A stretch of 51,166 nt of DNA, taken from positions 1 to 51,166 of the forward strand of contig JACTUB010000019.1 of the NCBI GenBank assembly GCA_015660885.1, in the 5' to 3' direction. Every line of letters begins with the position of its first letter. Position 1 is the first letter of the stretch. The stretch comes from Methanoregulaceae archaeon (lineage in GTDB: Archaea > Halobacteriota > Methanomicrobia > Methanomicrobiales > Methanospirillaceae). Of this stretch, positions 8,845 through 17,542 are shown one piece after another. The notes under the pieces were generated by a model. That model made no database searches. It was not told the origin of the DNA and saw only the letters and a program-made list of their open reading frames with translations. The translations under genes were made by a program, and so were the position numbers.

Positions 8845-10011
8845 TTAGATCCTCCCGAGGATGTGAACAACTGCGGTTGCTCCTGTACCCCCCACATTAT
8901 GGGTCATCCCGATCTCTGCACCATCGATCTGGCGCTTCCCCGCCTCGTTCCGGAGCTGCTTGGTAATTTCATATACCTGCTTTATCCCGGTTGCGCCAAC
9001 CGGGTGCCCGCAGGCCTTGAGCCCGCCACTCGTGTTGACCGGGATCTTCCCGCCGAGCGCCGTCTCCCCTTCGGTGGTGAATTTCCCTGCTTCGCCCTTC
9101 CTGCAGAACCCCAGGTCTTCAATGGCACATATCTCCGCTATCGTGAAGCAGTCATGTACTTCCACCATGTCGATATCCTTGTGGGCAAGTTTCGCCATCC
9201 TGAATGCCCGCTGACCAGCTGCAACGGTAGCGTCGAGAGTGGAGATATCGCGCCGGTCATGGAGGGTGATGGTATCACTTGCCTGGGCACTCGCAAGCAC
9301 TTTGATCGGTGTATCGGTGAACTCCCTGGCACGGGAGAGCGGTGCAACGATGACCGCCGATGCGCCGTCAGTAATAGGGGAACAGTCAAAAAGCCTCAGG
9401 GGTTCAGCGACCATGGGGGATTTCATGACCGTCTCAATGGTGATCTCCTGCTGGTACTGTGCGATCGGGTTTCTCGCGCCGTTGTAATGGTTCTTCACTG
9501 CAACCTGTGCAAGCTGCTCGCGCGTCAGGGGATACCGGTGCATATAGTCTGTAGCAATCATCGCATACAGCCCGGGGAATGTGGCGCCCACAAACCCCTC
9601 CCATTCACGGTCAGCTGCCCCCGTCAGGGTATCGGTGCTGGCGCCCGGCTCCACATCGGTCATCTTCTCCACACCTGCCGCAACGACAATGTCTTCCATG
9701 CCGCTTGCAACGGCAATCACTGCCTGGCGGAAGGCAAGACCGCCCGAAGCGCATGCAGCTTCAACTCTTGTCGAGGGAATATGGCGCGTTGCGAGGCCGG
9801 CATAGTCTGCAATCAGTGCACCGATATGTTCCTGCTCTATAAACCGCCCTGCACTCATATTCCCTACATACATCGCATCGATCTTTTCACCGGAGAGCTG
9901 TGCGTCTTCAAGTGCAAGTGCTCCTGCTTCGACAAAGAGTTCACGAAACCCGCTCGACCATTTTTCGCCAAAAGTCGTGCACCCTACACCGATAACTGCA
10001 ACATCTCTCAT
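8845..10011 (-). CDS. Acetyl-CoA C-acetyltransferase (archaeal thiolase)
   Basis: 388 residues. Condenses two acetyl-CoA to acetoacetyl-CoA, the first step of the mevalonate pathway. Visible thiolase features are the nucleophilic Cys in VEAACASGG (about 83-91), HDCF (about 283-286) and the C-terminal CGHPVGATG motif (about 334-342) with GGTGAT at the end. Its start ATG overlaps the HMG-CoA synthase stop (ATGA), and its last codons hold the ribosome binding site of the DUF35 gene, so the three products are translationally linked. It acts in the cytoplasm as part of the thiolase/synthase/DUF35 assembly. Confidence 0.93.
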   Translation of the reverse strand: MRDVAVIGVGCTTFGEKWSSGFRELFVEAGALALEDAQLSGEKIDAMYVGNMSAGRFIEQEHIGALIADYAGLATRHIPSTRVEAACASGGLAFRQAVIAVASGMEDIVVAAGVEKMTDVEPGASTDTLTGAADREWEGFVGATFPGLYAMIATDYMHRYPLTREQLAQVAVKNHYNGARNPIAQYQQEITIETVMKSPMVAEPLRLFDCSPITDGASAVIVAPLSRAREFTDTPIKVLASAQASDTITLHDRRDISTLDATVAAGQRAFRMAKLAHKDIDMVEVHDCFTIAEICAIEDLGFCRKGEAGKFTTEGETALGGKIPVNTSGGLKACGHPVGATGIKQVYEITKQLRNEAGKRQIDGAEIGMTHNVGGTGATAVVHILGRI

Positions 10012-11060
10012 AATTGCATCACGATCTTCCCCTTATGCACAGCATACCGGGCATAGTCAAGGTAAATGGGATTTTTCAACAGCTGCCTGACACTCGGTGC
10101 AGCATCACGCCGGAATTTGTCAGAGTGAATCGCATCGGTGACCTCAATATCGAAAGCGTCGCCGCCTGCCCCGGAACCAAAAGAACAGACAAAGATTGTA
10201 TTGCCGGGTTGTGCGATATCGAATGTTGCGGCGAGACCGATGGGAGATGCTCCCGAGTATGTGTTTCCCAGCGTTGGTACCACAAGGCCCGGCTTGATCT
10301 GGTCCTTGGTGAATCCCAGGTTTTTGGCGACCTTTTGCGGGAACTTCGCGTTCGGCTGGTGAAAGACTGCATACGTGAAATCTTTCGGGCTCTTGCCGGT
10401 CTGTTCGAACAACAACCTGCTTGCTCCTTCAACATGCTTGAAATAGCCCGGGTCGCCGGTGAATCTCCCCCCATGCCGGGGATAATCCTGCCCATCGCGC
10501 CGCCAGAAGTCCGGTGTATCGGTCGTGAACGAACACGTGTGATGGATGGTCGCGATGGGGTCATCCCTCCCGATCAGGAAGGCAGCGCCTCCGGCGGCTG
10601 CGGTATACTCGAGGGCATCACTTGGCGCACCCTGAGACACATCAGAACCGATAGCAAGACCGTAGGTGATCATCTTACTTTTAACAAGACCCATGCAGGT
10701 CTGGATCGCAGCTGTACCTGCCTTACAGGCAAATTCATAATCTGCTGCAGTCATGTTGGGGGTTGCACCGATCGCTTCCCCCACGGTACATGCAGTCGGT
10801 TTCACTGCGTACGGATGAGATTCACTGCCGACATACACAGCACCGATATCCCCCGGGTCGATCGTCCTGCGGAGCAACGCATTGCGCGCTGCTTCGACAG
10901 CAATCGTCGCAGCATCCTCATCAAGGTCGGGGACAGATTTCTCAAAAACGCCCAATCCCCCGGTAATATCTGCAGCATTTGCGCCCCAGACTCGTGCAAT
11001 CTCTTCAACCTTGATCCGGTATCTCGGTATATACACACCGTAGGTTATGATGCCTACCAT
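10008..11060 (-). CDS. Hydroxymethylglutaryl-CoA synthase (archaeal)
   Basis: 350 residues from ATG 11060 ([15 protein letters not shown]), the standard length and N-terminus of archaeal HMG-CoA synthases. The frame extends 17 codons upstream into the regulator gene, which is rejected. Expected catalytic residues are present: Glu within [10 protein letters not shown] (about 76-85), Cys in FACKAGTA (about 111) and His in FHQPNAKFP (about 233). It adds acetyl-CoA to acetoacetyl-CoA to give HMG-CoA. The start overlaps the regulator stop by 7 bp and its stop overlaps the thiolase start by 4 bp. Confidence 0.95.
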   Translation of the reverse strand: MVGIITYGVYIPRYRIKVEEIARVWGANAADITGGLGVFEKSVPDLDEDAATIAVEAARNALLRRTIDPGDIGAVYVGSESHPYAVKPTACTVGEAIGATPNMTAADYEFACKAGTAAIQTCMGLVKSKMITYGLAIGSDVSQGAPSDALEYTAAAGGAAFLIGRDDPIATIHHTCSFTTDTPDFWRRDGQDYPRHGGRFTGDPGYFKHVEGASRLLFEQTGKSPKDFTYAVFHQPNAKFPQKVAKNLGFTKDQIKPGLVVPTLGNTYSGASPIGLAATFDIAQPGNTIFVCSFGSGAGGDAFDIEVTDAIHSDKFRRDAAPSVRQLLKNPIYLDYARYAVHKGKIVMQL

Positions 11061-11770
11061 TCTTTTTCCCTCAATGTACTCACAATTTTGTCGACTTCCA
11101 TACCCGTGCACATCACCGTGATGCGATCCCGTTCTGCCATCTTCTCAACTATAGGGTGAACATCGGCGGCGTCTATACCCTGCAGCACCACGCATCTGGG
11201 CTTGAATGGAGTTACACGAATCGCAACCATCGGTGATTTTCCGGTTGAAACGTTGGTGAAGACAACCGCCCTCTCTGTGCTCCAGCCGTAGATGCGGTTG
11301 AACTCATCAGACGAGAACTGCATGATCGCATTCAGACTGTTCACCACCGTATAACCAAAAAGAACCTGATCCATCGATCCGCAGAGGAGCGTGCACCCGA
11401 TAGCTTCGGAGAAATCCTTGAGCGGGACCGCTGTGGCATACTCGTGGATATCGTAGATTACATCATCTTCAACATTGGAAAAGAGCATGGTTGAAAATTT
11501 CTGGATATGTTTCCCGTCATTCTCCTCATCGATGGCAAGGAGTGTATCGACAATTTTGCCGACAACGGCAGTACCTGGACTTTTTCTTCTTCCGCTTTCG
11601 TAGTCGCTGATAACTGACGGAGATACACCGAGGCGATCCGAAAGGACACCCGGTGCGATCTCAAAGTTCATACGCCATTTTTTCAGCGCATGCCCTGGCG
11701 AATCCGATAAGGTAATCTCGCCTGCCATTTTCTCGGCAAGCTGGTTACGCAATCCGGATTTCATGCTCAT
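11054..11770 (-). CDS. HTH (Cro/CI-type) transcription regulator leading the mevalonate operon
   Basis: 238 residues. A Cro/CI-like helix-turn-helix occupies about residues 26-75 ([21 protein letters not shown] followed by [18 protein letters not shown], split here for length). The C-terminal ~150 residues form a ligand-binding-like domain I cannot name; the overall architecture is that of archaeal COG1709-type regulators. Its stop overlaps the HMG-CoA synthase start, so it is the first gene of the four-gene operon and probably controls isoprenoid precursor supply (inference from position). A TATA box at 11789-11797 lies about 25 bp upstream of ATG 11770, suggesting a leaderless message; ATG 11764 is an alternative start. 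Confidence 0.85.
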   Translation of the reverse strand: MSMKSGLRNQLAEKMAGEITLSDSPGHALKKWRMNFEIAPGVLSDRLGVSPSVISDYESGRRKSPGTAVVGKIVDTLLAIDEENDGKHIQKFSTMLFSNVEDDVIYDIHEYATAVPLKDFSEAIGCTLLCGSMDQVLFGYTVVNSLNAIMQFSSDEFNRIYGWSTERAVVFTNVSTGKSPMVAIRVTPFKPRCVVLQGIDAADVHPIVEKMAERDRITVMCTGMEVDKIVSTLREKEW

Positions 11771-11788
11771 TACAAAGAACCCGTGGCA

Positions 11789-11797
11789 TTATATAAT
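11789..11797 (-). promoter_or_regulatory. TATA box of the mevalonate operon
   Basis: TTATATAAT on the minus strand, centred about 24 bp before ATG 11770. The spacing fits a transcript starting at or within a few bases of the start codon. The 90 bp toward ribK hold repeated AACGAA-like words that could be operator sites, but no clean palindrome. Confidence 0.45.
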
Positions 11798-11888
11798 TAA
11801 CGAACGTGCATTCGACATTGAACGAAACACGACGATAAAATGTCCGAAGAGCAACCCATAAATAATAAGCACCTCAATTTTGATAAGC

Positions 11889-12554
11889 ATGATTCCCGCT
11901 GAAGATCTCCAGTGTCTCAAGGCAATTGCCTTGCGGGGTGGCTGCAAGGGCCCGGTCTTTGTTTCATCGCAGACTATCGGTGAGATGCTTGCAATCAGCC
12001 AGCAGACTGCATCCCGCAGGCTGAAAGGGCTCGAATCCCGTGGTCTCATCACGCGTACGATTGCCGCTGACGGCCAGCATGTGACGGTTACCAGCAATGG
12101 TGAAGAGGAGCTGCGGAAAGAGTACCAGGAGTTTTGCCGTATTTTTTCCGAGACCAACAAAGGGTATATATTGTCCGGTACCGTCGTCAGCGGGATTGGC
12201 GAGGGGAAGTATTACATGAGCCTGGAACCCTACAGGCAGCAGTTCAAGATACACCTGGGGTTTGAGCCGTACCCGGGAACGCTCAATATCCGTCTCCCCT
12301 CTTCCGGTCTTCCGGTGCGCAAGAAGATCGACAGCCTCGGCTGGATCCGGATTAAAGGTTTTTCCACTGATGGCAGAACGTTTGGTGATGCAAAGTGTCT
12401 CCCATGCCGTATCGGGGACGTTCACTGTGGTATCGTCGTACCCGGCAGGACACACTATCCCGAGGATATCATTGAAGTGATCGCACCCGTCGCGCTGCGC
12501 CGGAAACTCGGGGTTGAAGATACGGATACCGTGACGGTCGAGGTGGGGCAGTGA
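11889..12554 (+). CDS. ribK: CTP-dependent riboflavin kinase with N-terminal HTH regulator domain (RbkR type)
   Basis: 221 residues from ATG 11889 (MIPAEDLQCLK). An upstream in-frame TTG at 11880 is possible, but the ATG fits better and lies about 25 bp after a TATA-like AAATAATAA. Residues 1-85 are a winged helix (SQQTASRRLKGLESRGLITR). The rest is the archaeal riboflavin kinase barrel, with GTVVSGIGEGKYYMSL (about 96-111), the PGTLNIRL box (about 127-134) and the CTP-site region. It phosphorylates riboflavin to FMN with CTP and, as in the known RbkR group, the HTH domain probably represses riboflavin genes. Its stop overlaps the ribB start by 4 bp (GTGA), so ribB is its likely target and operon partner. 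Confidence 0.93.
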   Translation: MIPAEDLQCLKAIALRGGCKGPVFVSSQTIGEMLAISQQTASRRLKGLESRGLITRTIAADGQHVTVTSNGEEELRKEYQEFCRIFSETNKGYILSGTVVSGIGEGKYYMSLEPYRQQFKIHLGFEPYPGTLNIRLPSSGLPVRKKIDSLGWIRIKGFSTDGRTFGDAKCLPCRIGDVHCGIVVPGRTHYPEDIIEVIAPVALRRKLGVEDTDTVTVEVGQ

Positions 12555-13228
12555 TAGATGATGCTCTGGCGGCGTTGCGGGAAGGGAAGTTCATCCTGCT
12601 CTACGATTTCGATGACAGGGAAGGAGAGACAGATTTTGCTATCCGGTCTGATGCTGTTACACCCCGTCATATCGTGCAGATGCGTAAGGATGGCGGGGGG
12701 TTAATCTGCACAGCAGTTCATCCTGCCGCAGCCCAGCGCCTTGGCCTGCCTTTCGCAAGCGATGCCCTTCGGGCAGTTGCCGTGGCAGAGCGCGAAGGGG
12801 ATATCCCCTACGACAGGAAGAATCACTCATCCTTCTCGCTCTGGGTGAACCACCGCAACACATTCACGGGGATCACAGACCGGGACCGGACGCTGACGGT
12901 CAACGCGATTGCTGAACAGGTAAAACGGGCGCTTAACGGAGGAGGCGTAAGCTTCCATGAGGTCTTCCGTACCCCGGGCCATATGGCGCTCCTCCGGGCG
13001 GCGGATGGTCTGCTCGACCAACGGAAAGGGCAGACTGAGCTTTCGATCGCGATGGCGCAAATGGCGGGTATTACACCCGCGATCACCATCTGCGAGATGC
13101 TGGATGATGAATCCGGTTACGCACTATCAAAAGAAGATGCCAGGCTCTATGCACGCAAACACAAACTGGTCTTTGTGGAAGGCAGTGAAGTGATGGAGCG
13201 GTGGCAGGTGCAGGCACACCGCTCATGA
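12551..13228 (+). CDS. ribB: 3,4-dihydroxy-2-butanone 4-phosphate synthase
   Basis: 225 residues, GTG start overlapping the ribK stop. Converts ribulose 5-phosphate to formate and the four-carbon unit of riboflavin. Family motifs visible: the acidic metal loop DFDDREGETDF (about 18-28), the substrate residues around HIVQMRKDGGGLICTA (about 37-52), the catalytic His/Thr region FTGITDRDRTLT and the C-terminal metal motif RTPGHMALLRA. AGGTGG just before the GTG may serve as the ribosome binding site. It stands alone after ribK; other rib genes are not in the window. Confidence 0.94.
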   Translation: MIDDALAALREGKFILLYDFDDREGETDFAIRSDAVTPRHIVQMRKDGGGLICTAVHPAAAQRLGLPFASDALRAVAVAEREGDIPYDRKNHSSFSLWVNHRNTFTGITDRDRTLTVNAIAEQVKRALNGGGVSFHEVFRTPGHMALLRAADGLLDQRKGQTELSIAMAQMAGITPAITICEMLDDESGYALSKEDARLYARKHKLVFVEGSEVMERWQVQAHRS

Positions 13229-13243
13229 AAGGGAAATAATAAA

Positions 13244-13405
13244 TCACTTTTTTGAGAGTTTTTCCAGCGTTTCCCTGGGCAACATTTTTGCGATGCTCAT
13301 CTTGGTGGGGCAACGCCCCATTTTCAAGCCCAGTTTCTTAGCCTCTTCTTTGAGCACCCTGGTGTCAATGTCCTTAATGAGTAGATTCAATTCCTTCTGT
13401 TCCAT
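13244..13405 (-). CDS. Small basic protein, unknown
   Basis: A 53-residue product from ATG 13405 ([20 protein letters not shown]), Lys/Leu-rich and probably helical, with one Cys. The frame continues 24 codons upstream, but those residues look untranslated. No ribosome binding site is seen. It lies between ribB (convergent) and the RPA partner gene (same strand, 69 bp upstream). No family recognised; it could be a small nucleic-acid-binding protein, though that is only suggested by charge. Confidence 0.45.
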   Translation of the reverse strand: MEQKELNLLIKDIDTRVLKEEAKKLGLKMGRCPTKMSIAKMLPRETLEKLSKK

Positions 13406-13473
13406 AGAGATCGGAGAGTGATTAGTATTGTGAAAAATAAGGTTTGCTATTGATAAATAGCTTAAAAAAAAGA

Positions 13474-14073
13474 TCATATCCTGATCTGGGCCAATGCGTC
13501 GTAAGCTGTTTTCCTGAACACGGTGACATCGATATTGGGATACTGTTCTTTTGCTTTTACAACGTCTGGTTTAGTACCTGTTGAAAACATATCAATCCGG
13601 TCGAGCGTTCGTGCGGCAGTATCCAGCACCCAGAGATCACGGGTCCCTTTATCGACGACCGTGATGGATTCTACTCTGACAGAGACAAGGAAAGCTCCAT
13701 CGGGTGTCTGGTACAGATTGGGTTTTCCAACGACAGCGACAAATGCCGGAGTGTCGATCTTTGCAAGCTGCTGCATCGCCTCCGGCTGGTAGCTACCTGC
13801 CATTACATAGAATGTACCGGAAGGATCGACCACCCTTCCACGGTAGAATATATTCTGATCTCCCTGGCGCTGTTTTTCTGTCAGAGTACCTACCAGAAAA
13901 ATCCGGTTACAACGCTCACCGGTCGGGAGCAGGACAAATGTCGGACTCTTCTCATCTTCGCCGTCTTTGAACTGGTACCGGCACTCGCGGAGTTCAGCGG
14001 CAAAGACCCGTCGCGCCGGTTCGCGTTCAAACACTCCTTCCCTTCGCCCCACGTCGCGTGGATTCGTGCTCAT
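13474..14073 (-). CDS. RPA-associated protein (COG3390)
   Basis: 199 residues with a central OB-fold (about 55-150; [35 protein letters not shown]) and a C-terminal helical part. Such proteins are encoded next to archaeal RPA and form the replication protein A complex with it, binding single-stranded DNA. The start ATG overlaps the RPA stop by 4 bp (ATGA), so both are made from one message. Family role is established in other Euryarchaeota; the complex here is inferred from the gene pair. Confidence 0.9.
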   Translation of the reverse strand: MSTNPRDVGRREGVFEREPARRVFAAELRECRYQFKDGEDEKSPTFVLLPTGERCNRIFLVGTLTEKQRQGDQNIFYRGRVVDPSGTFYVMAGSYQPEAMQQLAKIDTPAFVAVVGKPNLYQTPDGAFLVSVRVESITVVDKGTRDLWVLDTAARTLDRIDMFSTGTKPDVVKAKEQYPNIDVTVFRKTAYDALAQIRI

Positions 14074-15311
14074 AATGCACCCCCGGCCCTGTTCAGGAGT
14101 GCCGCATGCTCTCCACTCTCAAAGGTAAGGCGCTCGCATGTATTGGCCAGCAGGCGGTTATCGATCTCGCGACCATGACAGGTAACATAGCGCCCGAGAA
14201 CCGTATCCCGCATCCGAAGGAATACTTCGTCCATACCAAGCGGGTTATTCTCCGCGATCTCCTGGGCTGAAGCGAGGGTGATTCCGGTGAGCGACTCTAC
14301 GACATCCCGCTGGAGCAGCAGGTTATGCGTCTTTTCGCCGGTATCAAGCCAGCCCTTAATCCGCAGATCATAGATGAATTTAGGCTGGATCTCGTGGACC
14401 GGGCAATAGTTCTGGCGGGAGATAGCACGGTTGCACCCCTCGACCGGACAGCGCTTGATAAGCCCGGAGCCAGGTGCTATGTGCACAATAGCTCCCCTGA
14501 CTGTCGTGTCTCCACCGCTTACCTGAATATCGCTGTCATCCTGCAGGATCGTGGCTGTGTTGAGGTTCAGGGAAAGCCTGCTGTTGAATTCGTCTACAAG
14601 GGCATAGAAAATATTATAGACCGAGCCCACGGTGAGTTTTTCCTTACCGCCCTCCTTCCAGATCACAAATTTGATCGTGCCCGTTTCGTCTCCTAAAAGA
14701 CCGGACTGGAGCATCCTCTCATGGGAAGCATCCCATTCCTGGATCACCTTCGCACGGATACAGCCAATACCCTTCTGCAGATTACCGATCGGAACCGTAT
14801 CCGGAATGAGAGCTCCATCGGTCCCACTCTCTTTTACGGTAGTTCCTGAGTGGATCTTCAGGCTGGATATGCCCTTGAACTCGTCTACTACCGCCGATTC
14901 TATACGGTACCATGAGCCTTCAGTCATAACAGGTGCATTTGACTTTGCCCATGCCACAAACCTTATGCCCCCGGTGTCGTCAGCGATAATTCCGCTCTGG
15001 GCAATGGCAGGTGAAACCGGTGCGGAGAGGGCAACAATCTTGCCCTCAATGGTTACCCATTCACCGGGTGTCATATCAGCAATTTTTTTCCGGTCTGCAG
15101 TTCCGCTGCTCTTCCCGCCTGCTGTTCCCATTGCAGGAAGGTTGAATTCTTTAGCAAGTTCATTGGTTACACTGCGTTCCGCTTCAGAAGGCTGAACACC
15201 GAACTCATTCACGAGACGGCGGAGTTTGCTCTCGATCTTTTTTGGATCGACTTCTGTTCCTTTTTGAGAAAACTTTCGGGAGATTCTTTCTGCTGCTTCG
15301 GAAAAGTCCAT
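14070..15311 (-). CDS. Replication protein A, single-stranded DNA-binding
   Basis: 413 residues with two clear OB-folds (about 69-165 and 173-265), each with the DDTGGIRFVAW or DETGTIKFVIW signature, followed by a Zn finger of the type C-x4-C-x8-C-x2-H (CPVEGCNRAISRQNYCPVH, about 300-318) and a third OB-like domain. Binds ssDNA in replication, repair and recombination. The start at 15311 has GGAG 8 bases upstream, and a TATATA at about 15350-15357 is well placed. It is co-transcribed with the RPA-associated protein. Confidence 0.93.
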   Translation of the reverse strand: MDFSEAAERISRKFSQKGTEVDPKKIESKLRRLVNEFGVQPSEAERSVTNELAKEFNLPAMGTAGGKSSGTADRKKIADMTPGEWVTIEGKIVALSAPVSPAIAQSGIIADDTGGIRFVAWAKSNAPVMTEGSWYRIESAVVDEFKGISSLKIHSGTTVKESGTDGALIPDTVPIGNLQKGIGCIRAKVIQEWDASHERMLQSGLLGDETGTIKFVIWKEGGKEKLTVGSVYNIFYALVDEFNSRLSLNLNTATILQDDSDIQVSGGDTTVRGAIVHIAPGSGLIKRCPVEGCNRAISRQNYCPVHEIQPKFIYDLRIKGWLDTGEKTHNLLLQRDVVESLTGITLASAQEIAENNPLGMDEVFLRMRDTVLGRYVTCHGREIDNRLLANTCERLTFESGEHAALLNRAGGAL

Positions 15312-15391
15312 TCATACATCTCCAGTTATTCATCGGTTCTGATCCCGTCTATATATTACTACGCGGGTGTAGTGAAAGTGAATCGCCGCTA

Positions 15392-15420
15392 TGGTGAAGT
15401 TTATGTTTCACCACGGTGAA
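15392..15420 (+). promoter_or_regulatory. Inverted-repeat operator around the TATA of the DUF1858 gene
   Basis: TGGTGAA (15392-15398), an 8-bp spacer containing TTTATG, then TTCACCA (15407-15413), followed directly by a third half-site CGGTGAA (15414-15420). The spacer T/A stretch lies about 28 bp before ATG 15432, so a bound protein would cover the TATA box. Further GTGAA words lie at 15372-15381. The regulator is unknown; it does not match the NrpR site GGTAA-N6-TTACC. Confidence 0.4.
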
Positions 15421-15431
15421 TAAGTGATATT

Positions 15432-15626
15432 ATGGTTGAAATTACCGCTGACAGCACGATCTATGATCTTTTAAAAGCAAAACCAGAAGCAACGGAGGCA
15501 CTCTTCAAGTTCGGTATGGGCTGTGTCGGATGCGCAATCGCCCGCGGCGAGACCATACGGGAGGCTGCTGAAGCACACGGCATCCCGCTGTCCGAGCTCC
15601 TTGTGGCGCTGGGCATCAAAGAGTAA
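15432..15626 (+). CDS. DUF1858 small redox-disulfide domain protein
   Basis: 64 residues forming a single DUF1858 domain, with the CVGC motif (CxxC, about 31-34) after KFGMG. Related domains are found next to or fused with hybrid-cluster proteins and are thought to take part in redox or metal chemistry; the function of the stand-alone protein is not known. It starts 12 bp after a striking inverted repeat that brackets its TATA region, so it is probably regulated. Its end overlaps the end of cbiZ convergently by 11 bp. Confidence 0.8.
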   Translation: MVEITADSTIYDLLKAKPEATEALFKFGMGCVGCAIARGETIREAAEAHGIPLSELLVALGIKE

Positions 15627-16515
15627 AATTTTTTATTTCTTTTTTTAAATCCCGTCTGCGTATCAGTTCTGTATGTGAAACTTCAGGAAATTTTTTCAGA
15701 TAATCTGCAATTTCAGGTTCGTGAAGGAGTGTGCACCGTGCACAGTTCCAAACATTTCTCCCGTTAGAGCTCTCTTCCCACTGACCGAGATTTTCATCCC
15801 TGCACGGGTAGTAGGGGCAGTAACAAAAATCACATCGCTGACCAGGAAAGTGGCAGGGGTAGTAGGGGCAGTCTTTTGGGGTCCATTCCACCCAGTGCTC
15901 ACCTCTGAAACGGCTGAAGATAAAAAATGAGGAGTGTGCAGACAGATCTCCAGCATCGTGACGTCTGACAGCTTCCGGTATGCCATGAAGAACCGATTCG
16001 CGAATACGCAGGCCGGGATCAGTGAGCCGCCCGGCGTACCGGTGTTTTATGTTGCCCTCACATCCAACGATAACGGCATCAGTCGGGGTCCCTGTCAGCG
16101 GGAGATCCATTGCCTGCAGCGCCTCGGCTTTTGCCTCAGTGATGACCATAACAGATTCGAGCAGTGCTGCATCTTCCATCCCCTCGCTGCTGCATACGAT
16201 AATGTTGATAGTGCCTGCATTCGCCGGGGGTTCATGGCGAACTCCTGCCGTGATAAAAACCGTGATAAAATCGTACTGAAGTATGCAGCAATGCTGCATG
16301 GGCACTGAGGTTAACAGCCCAAAGAAATCCCGATCAATACCGGCGCCGGCTGCAACGAATTCCAGTTCCTTTTCCGGTTCTTTATGGTTCCCATCTTCGG
16401 GGCCGGTGTGGTTTATGAGAGTTGAGACCGTGCGTATTCCCCCTGATATTCCGGTGCTTGCAGCGCGGAATACCCCGCGAATAAAAAGAGTATGGGAATC
16501 GAAATAGTATCTCAT
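15616..16515 (-). CDS. cbiZ: Adenosylcobinamide amidohydrolase CbiZ with C-terminal Cys-rich domain
   Basis: 299 residues from ATG 16515, which has GGGGAG 7 bases upstream; the longer open frame before it is not protein-like. The CbiZ domain (about 1-215) has the family motifs STGISGGIRTVSTLINHT, TAGVRHEPPANAGTINI and TGTPTDAVIVG. It removes the aminopropanol side chain of adenosylcobinamide so that salvaged corrinoids can be rebuilt into the methanogen cobamide. The C-terminal ~80 residues hold many Cys in CPYYPC, CDFCYCPYYPC and CARC motifs, the Cys-rich small domain often fused to archaeal CbiZ and probably a metal site. Confidence 0.9.
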   Translation of the reverse strand: MRYYFDSHTLFIRGVFRAASTGISGGIRTVSTLINHTGPEDGNHKEPEKELEFVAAGAGIDRDFFGLLTSVPMQHCCILQYDFITVFITAGVRHEPPANAGTINIIVCSSEGMEDAALLESVMVITEAKAEALQAMDLPLTGTPTDAVIVGCEGNIKHRYAGRLTDPGLRIRESVLHGIPEAVRRHDAGDLSAHSSFFIFSRFRGEHWVEWTPKDCPYYPCHFPGQRCDFCYCPYYPCRDENLGQWEESSNGRNVWNCARCTLLHEPEIADYLKKFPEVSHTELIRRRDLKKEIKNFTL

Positions 16516-16689
16516 AAAAAACTCCCCGTACCCAATAATGCAGCAGGAATGTTTATAAATTTCCGTTATTTCATTCTCACCGATCTCGACTAAGAACGCC
16601 AGAGAATTTTTGCAAAAACCCTGATATTGGAAAACCCGAAAACAACGGAATGCCTGACTAATTTTATTTCCGGAAATACCTGAGTATGG

Positions 16690-16890
16690 CAGGTTGTATA
16701 GCACCTCGCTTCTGCAATGTCAACAATGCAATGGGAAGCTGTCTCGATGAACTTGGCCGGTTCGGGGAGGCAGTTAAAAAAAATATGATAAGGTTCTCGA
16801 AATCACCCCATTTCTCTGCAGAGGCGAAGTTAAAACGGGCTCTCGTCGTGAAAAAAATTGGGCGGGCAGGTGAAGTGAAAGGGGATTTTT
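16690..16890 (+). pseudogene. Degraded TPR-protein fragment
   Basis: A short reading frame encodes GSCLDELGRFGEAVKK, then residues like SPHFSAEAKLKRALVVKKIG, matching the pattern of one and a half tetratricopeptide repeats (N-x-G-x-C-L-x-x-L-G-R-x-x-E-A). It is far too short for a TPR protein and lacks start signals, so it is read as a relic. It occupies the otherwise gene-free stretch 16516-17054, in which I see nothing else. Confidence 0.4.
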
Positions 16891-17054
16891 CTAAGGAGAA
16901 GGAACCAGGAAAATGAAGGGAGCACTGGAAAGGCAGCTGGGGGTTATGGAAGTGCAGGTTTTCAGATTTACTTACCTGACTCCTAGAGGAGCGATGAATT
17001 TTTGACTTTTACGTTTGTCAGGGAAATTAATTAAAAAACAGACGATACCGGTCT

Positions 17055-17417
17055 TTATGCGACTGAATAACGCACGCGATCCTTAAGCTCCTGCTGCTTC
17101 CCGGCATTCCAACCGGAAACATCCTGCAGATAACCAGTCACCCTGCTGACCTGCACGACATCATGTGAACCACATTCCGGGCAGACAGCTTTAGCACACA
17201 GGGGACAGTACTCGATACCCGATATAATCTCATGGTTGCAGTGGCAGTGATCAAGGGGGCACATGACTTCAAGGTGCGTCTCACCGCAGTTGGGACATGG
17301 CTTCTCATCGACAATAAGATGGCAGGTATGGCACTTATATTTGCGCTCCTTTTCCGGAATATCATCAATATTTTTGAATCTATTTGCCAGGTTCTTCTGT
17401 TCTGCGGTCCAATCCAT
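17055..17417 (-). CDS. Zn-ribbon protein with NrdD-type glycyl-radical loop
   Basis: 120 residues from ATG 17417 (MDWTAEQKN). It contains at least four CxxC-type pairs ([31 protein letters not shown]) and ends with [20 protein letters not shown] and ELKDRVRY. This tail closely follows the C-terminus of anaerobic ribonucleotide reductase NrdD, including the RVxGY glycyl-radical motif and the preceding CPxCG zinc site. The ten-stranded catalytic barrel of NrdD is absent. It may be a detached glycyl-radical subunit or a repair domain comparable in idea to GrcA/YfiD, or a protein that only kept the fold. A TATA-like AATAAATATT at 17441-17450 lies about 26 bp upstream, so the message may be leaderless. 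Confidence 0.75.
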   Translation of the reverse strand: MDWTAEQKNLANRFKNIDDIPEKERKYKCHTCHLIVDEKPCPNCGETHLEVMCPLDHCHCNHEIISGIEYCPLCAKAVCPECGSHDVVQVSRVTGYLQDVSGWNAGKQQELKDRVRYSVA

Positions 17418-17542
17418 AGTATAACATCGCATAAGTCCTTAATAAATATTTAGAACCCGATGGTTCAATGAACCGGCAATTCATGGATAAAAAAGAACGT
17501 GCATGCGGATCCGGTCGCAGGATGCGGGTGGTTTATATCAGT

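Noticed and set aside
10014..11159. Long plus-strand open frames opposite the mevalonate operon
   Set aside because: They mirror genes with complete catalytic motifs on the minus strand and have Cys/Arg-rich, unnatural composition.
15335..15343. GGTTCTGAT in the RPA promoter region
   Set aside because: Single 9-mer in a core region without inner copy or CTTTTAGA; one chance hit is expected at about this window size.
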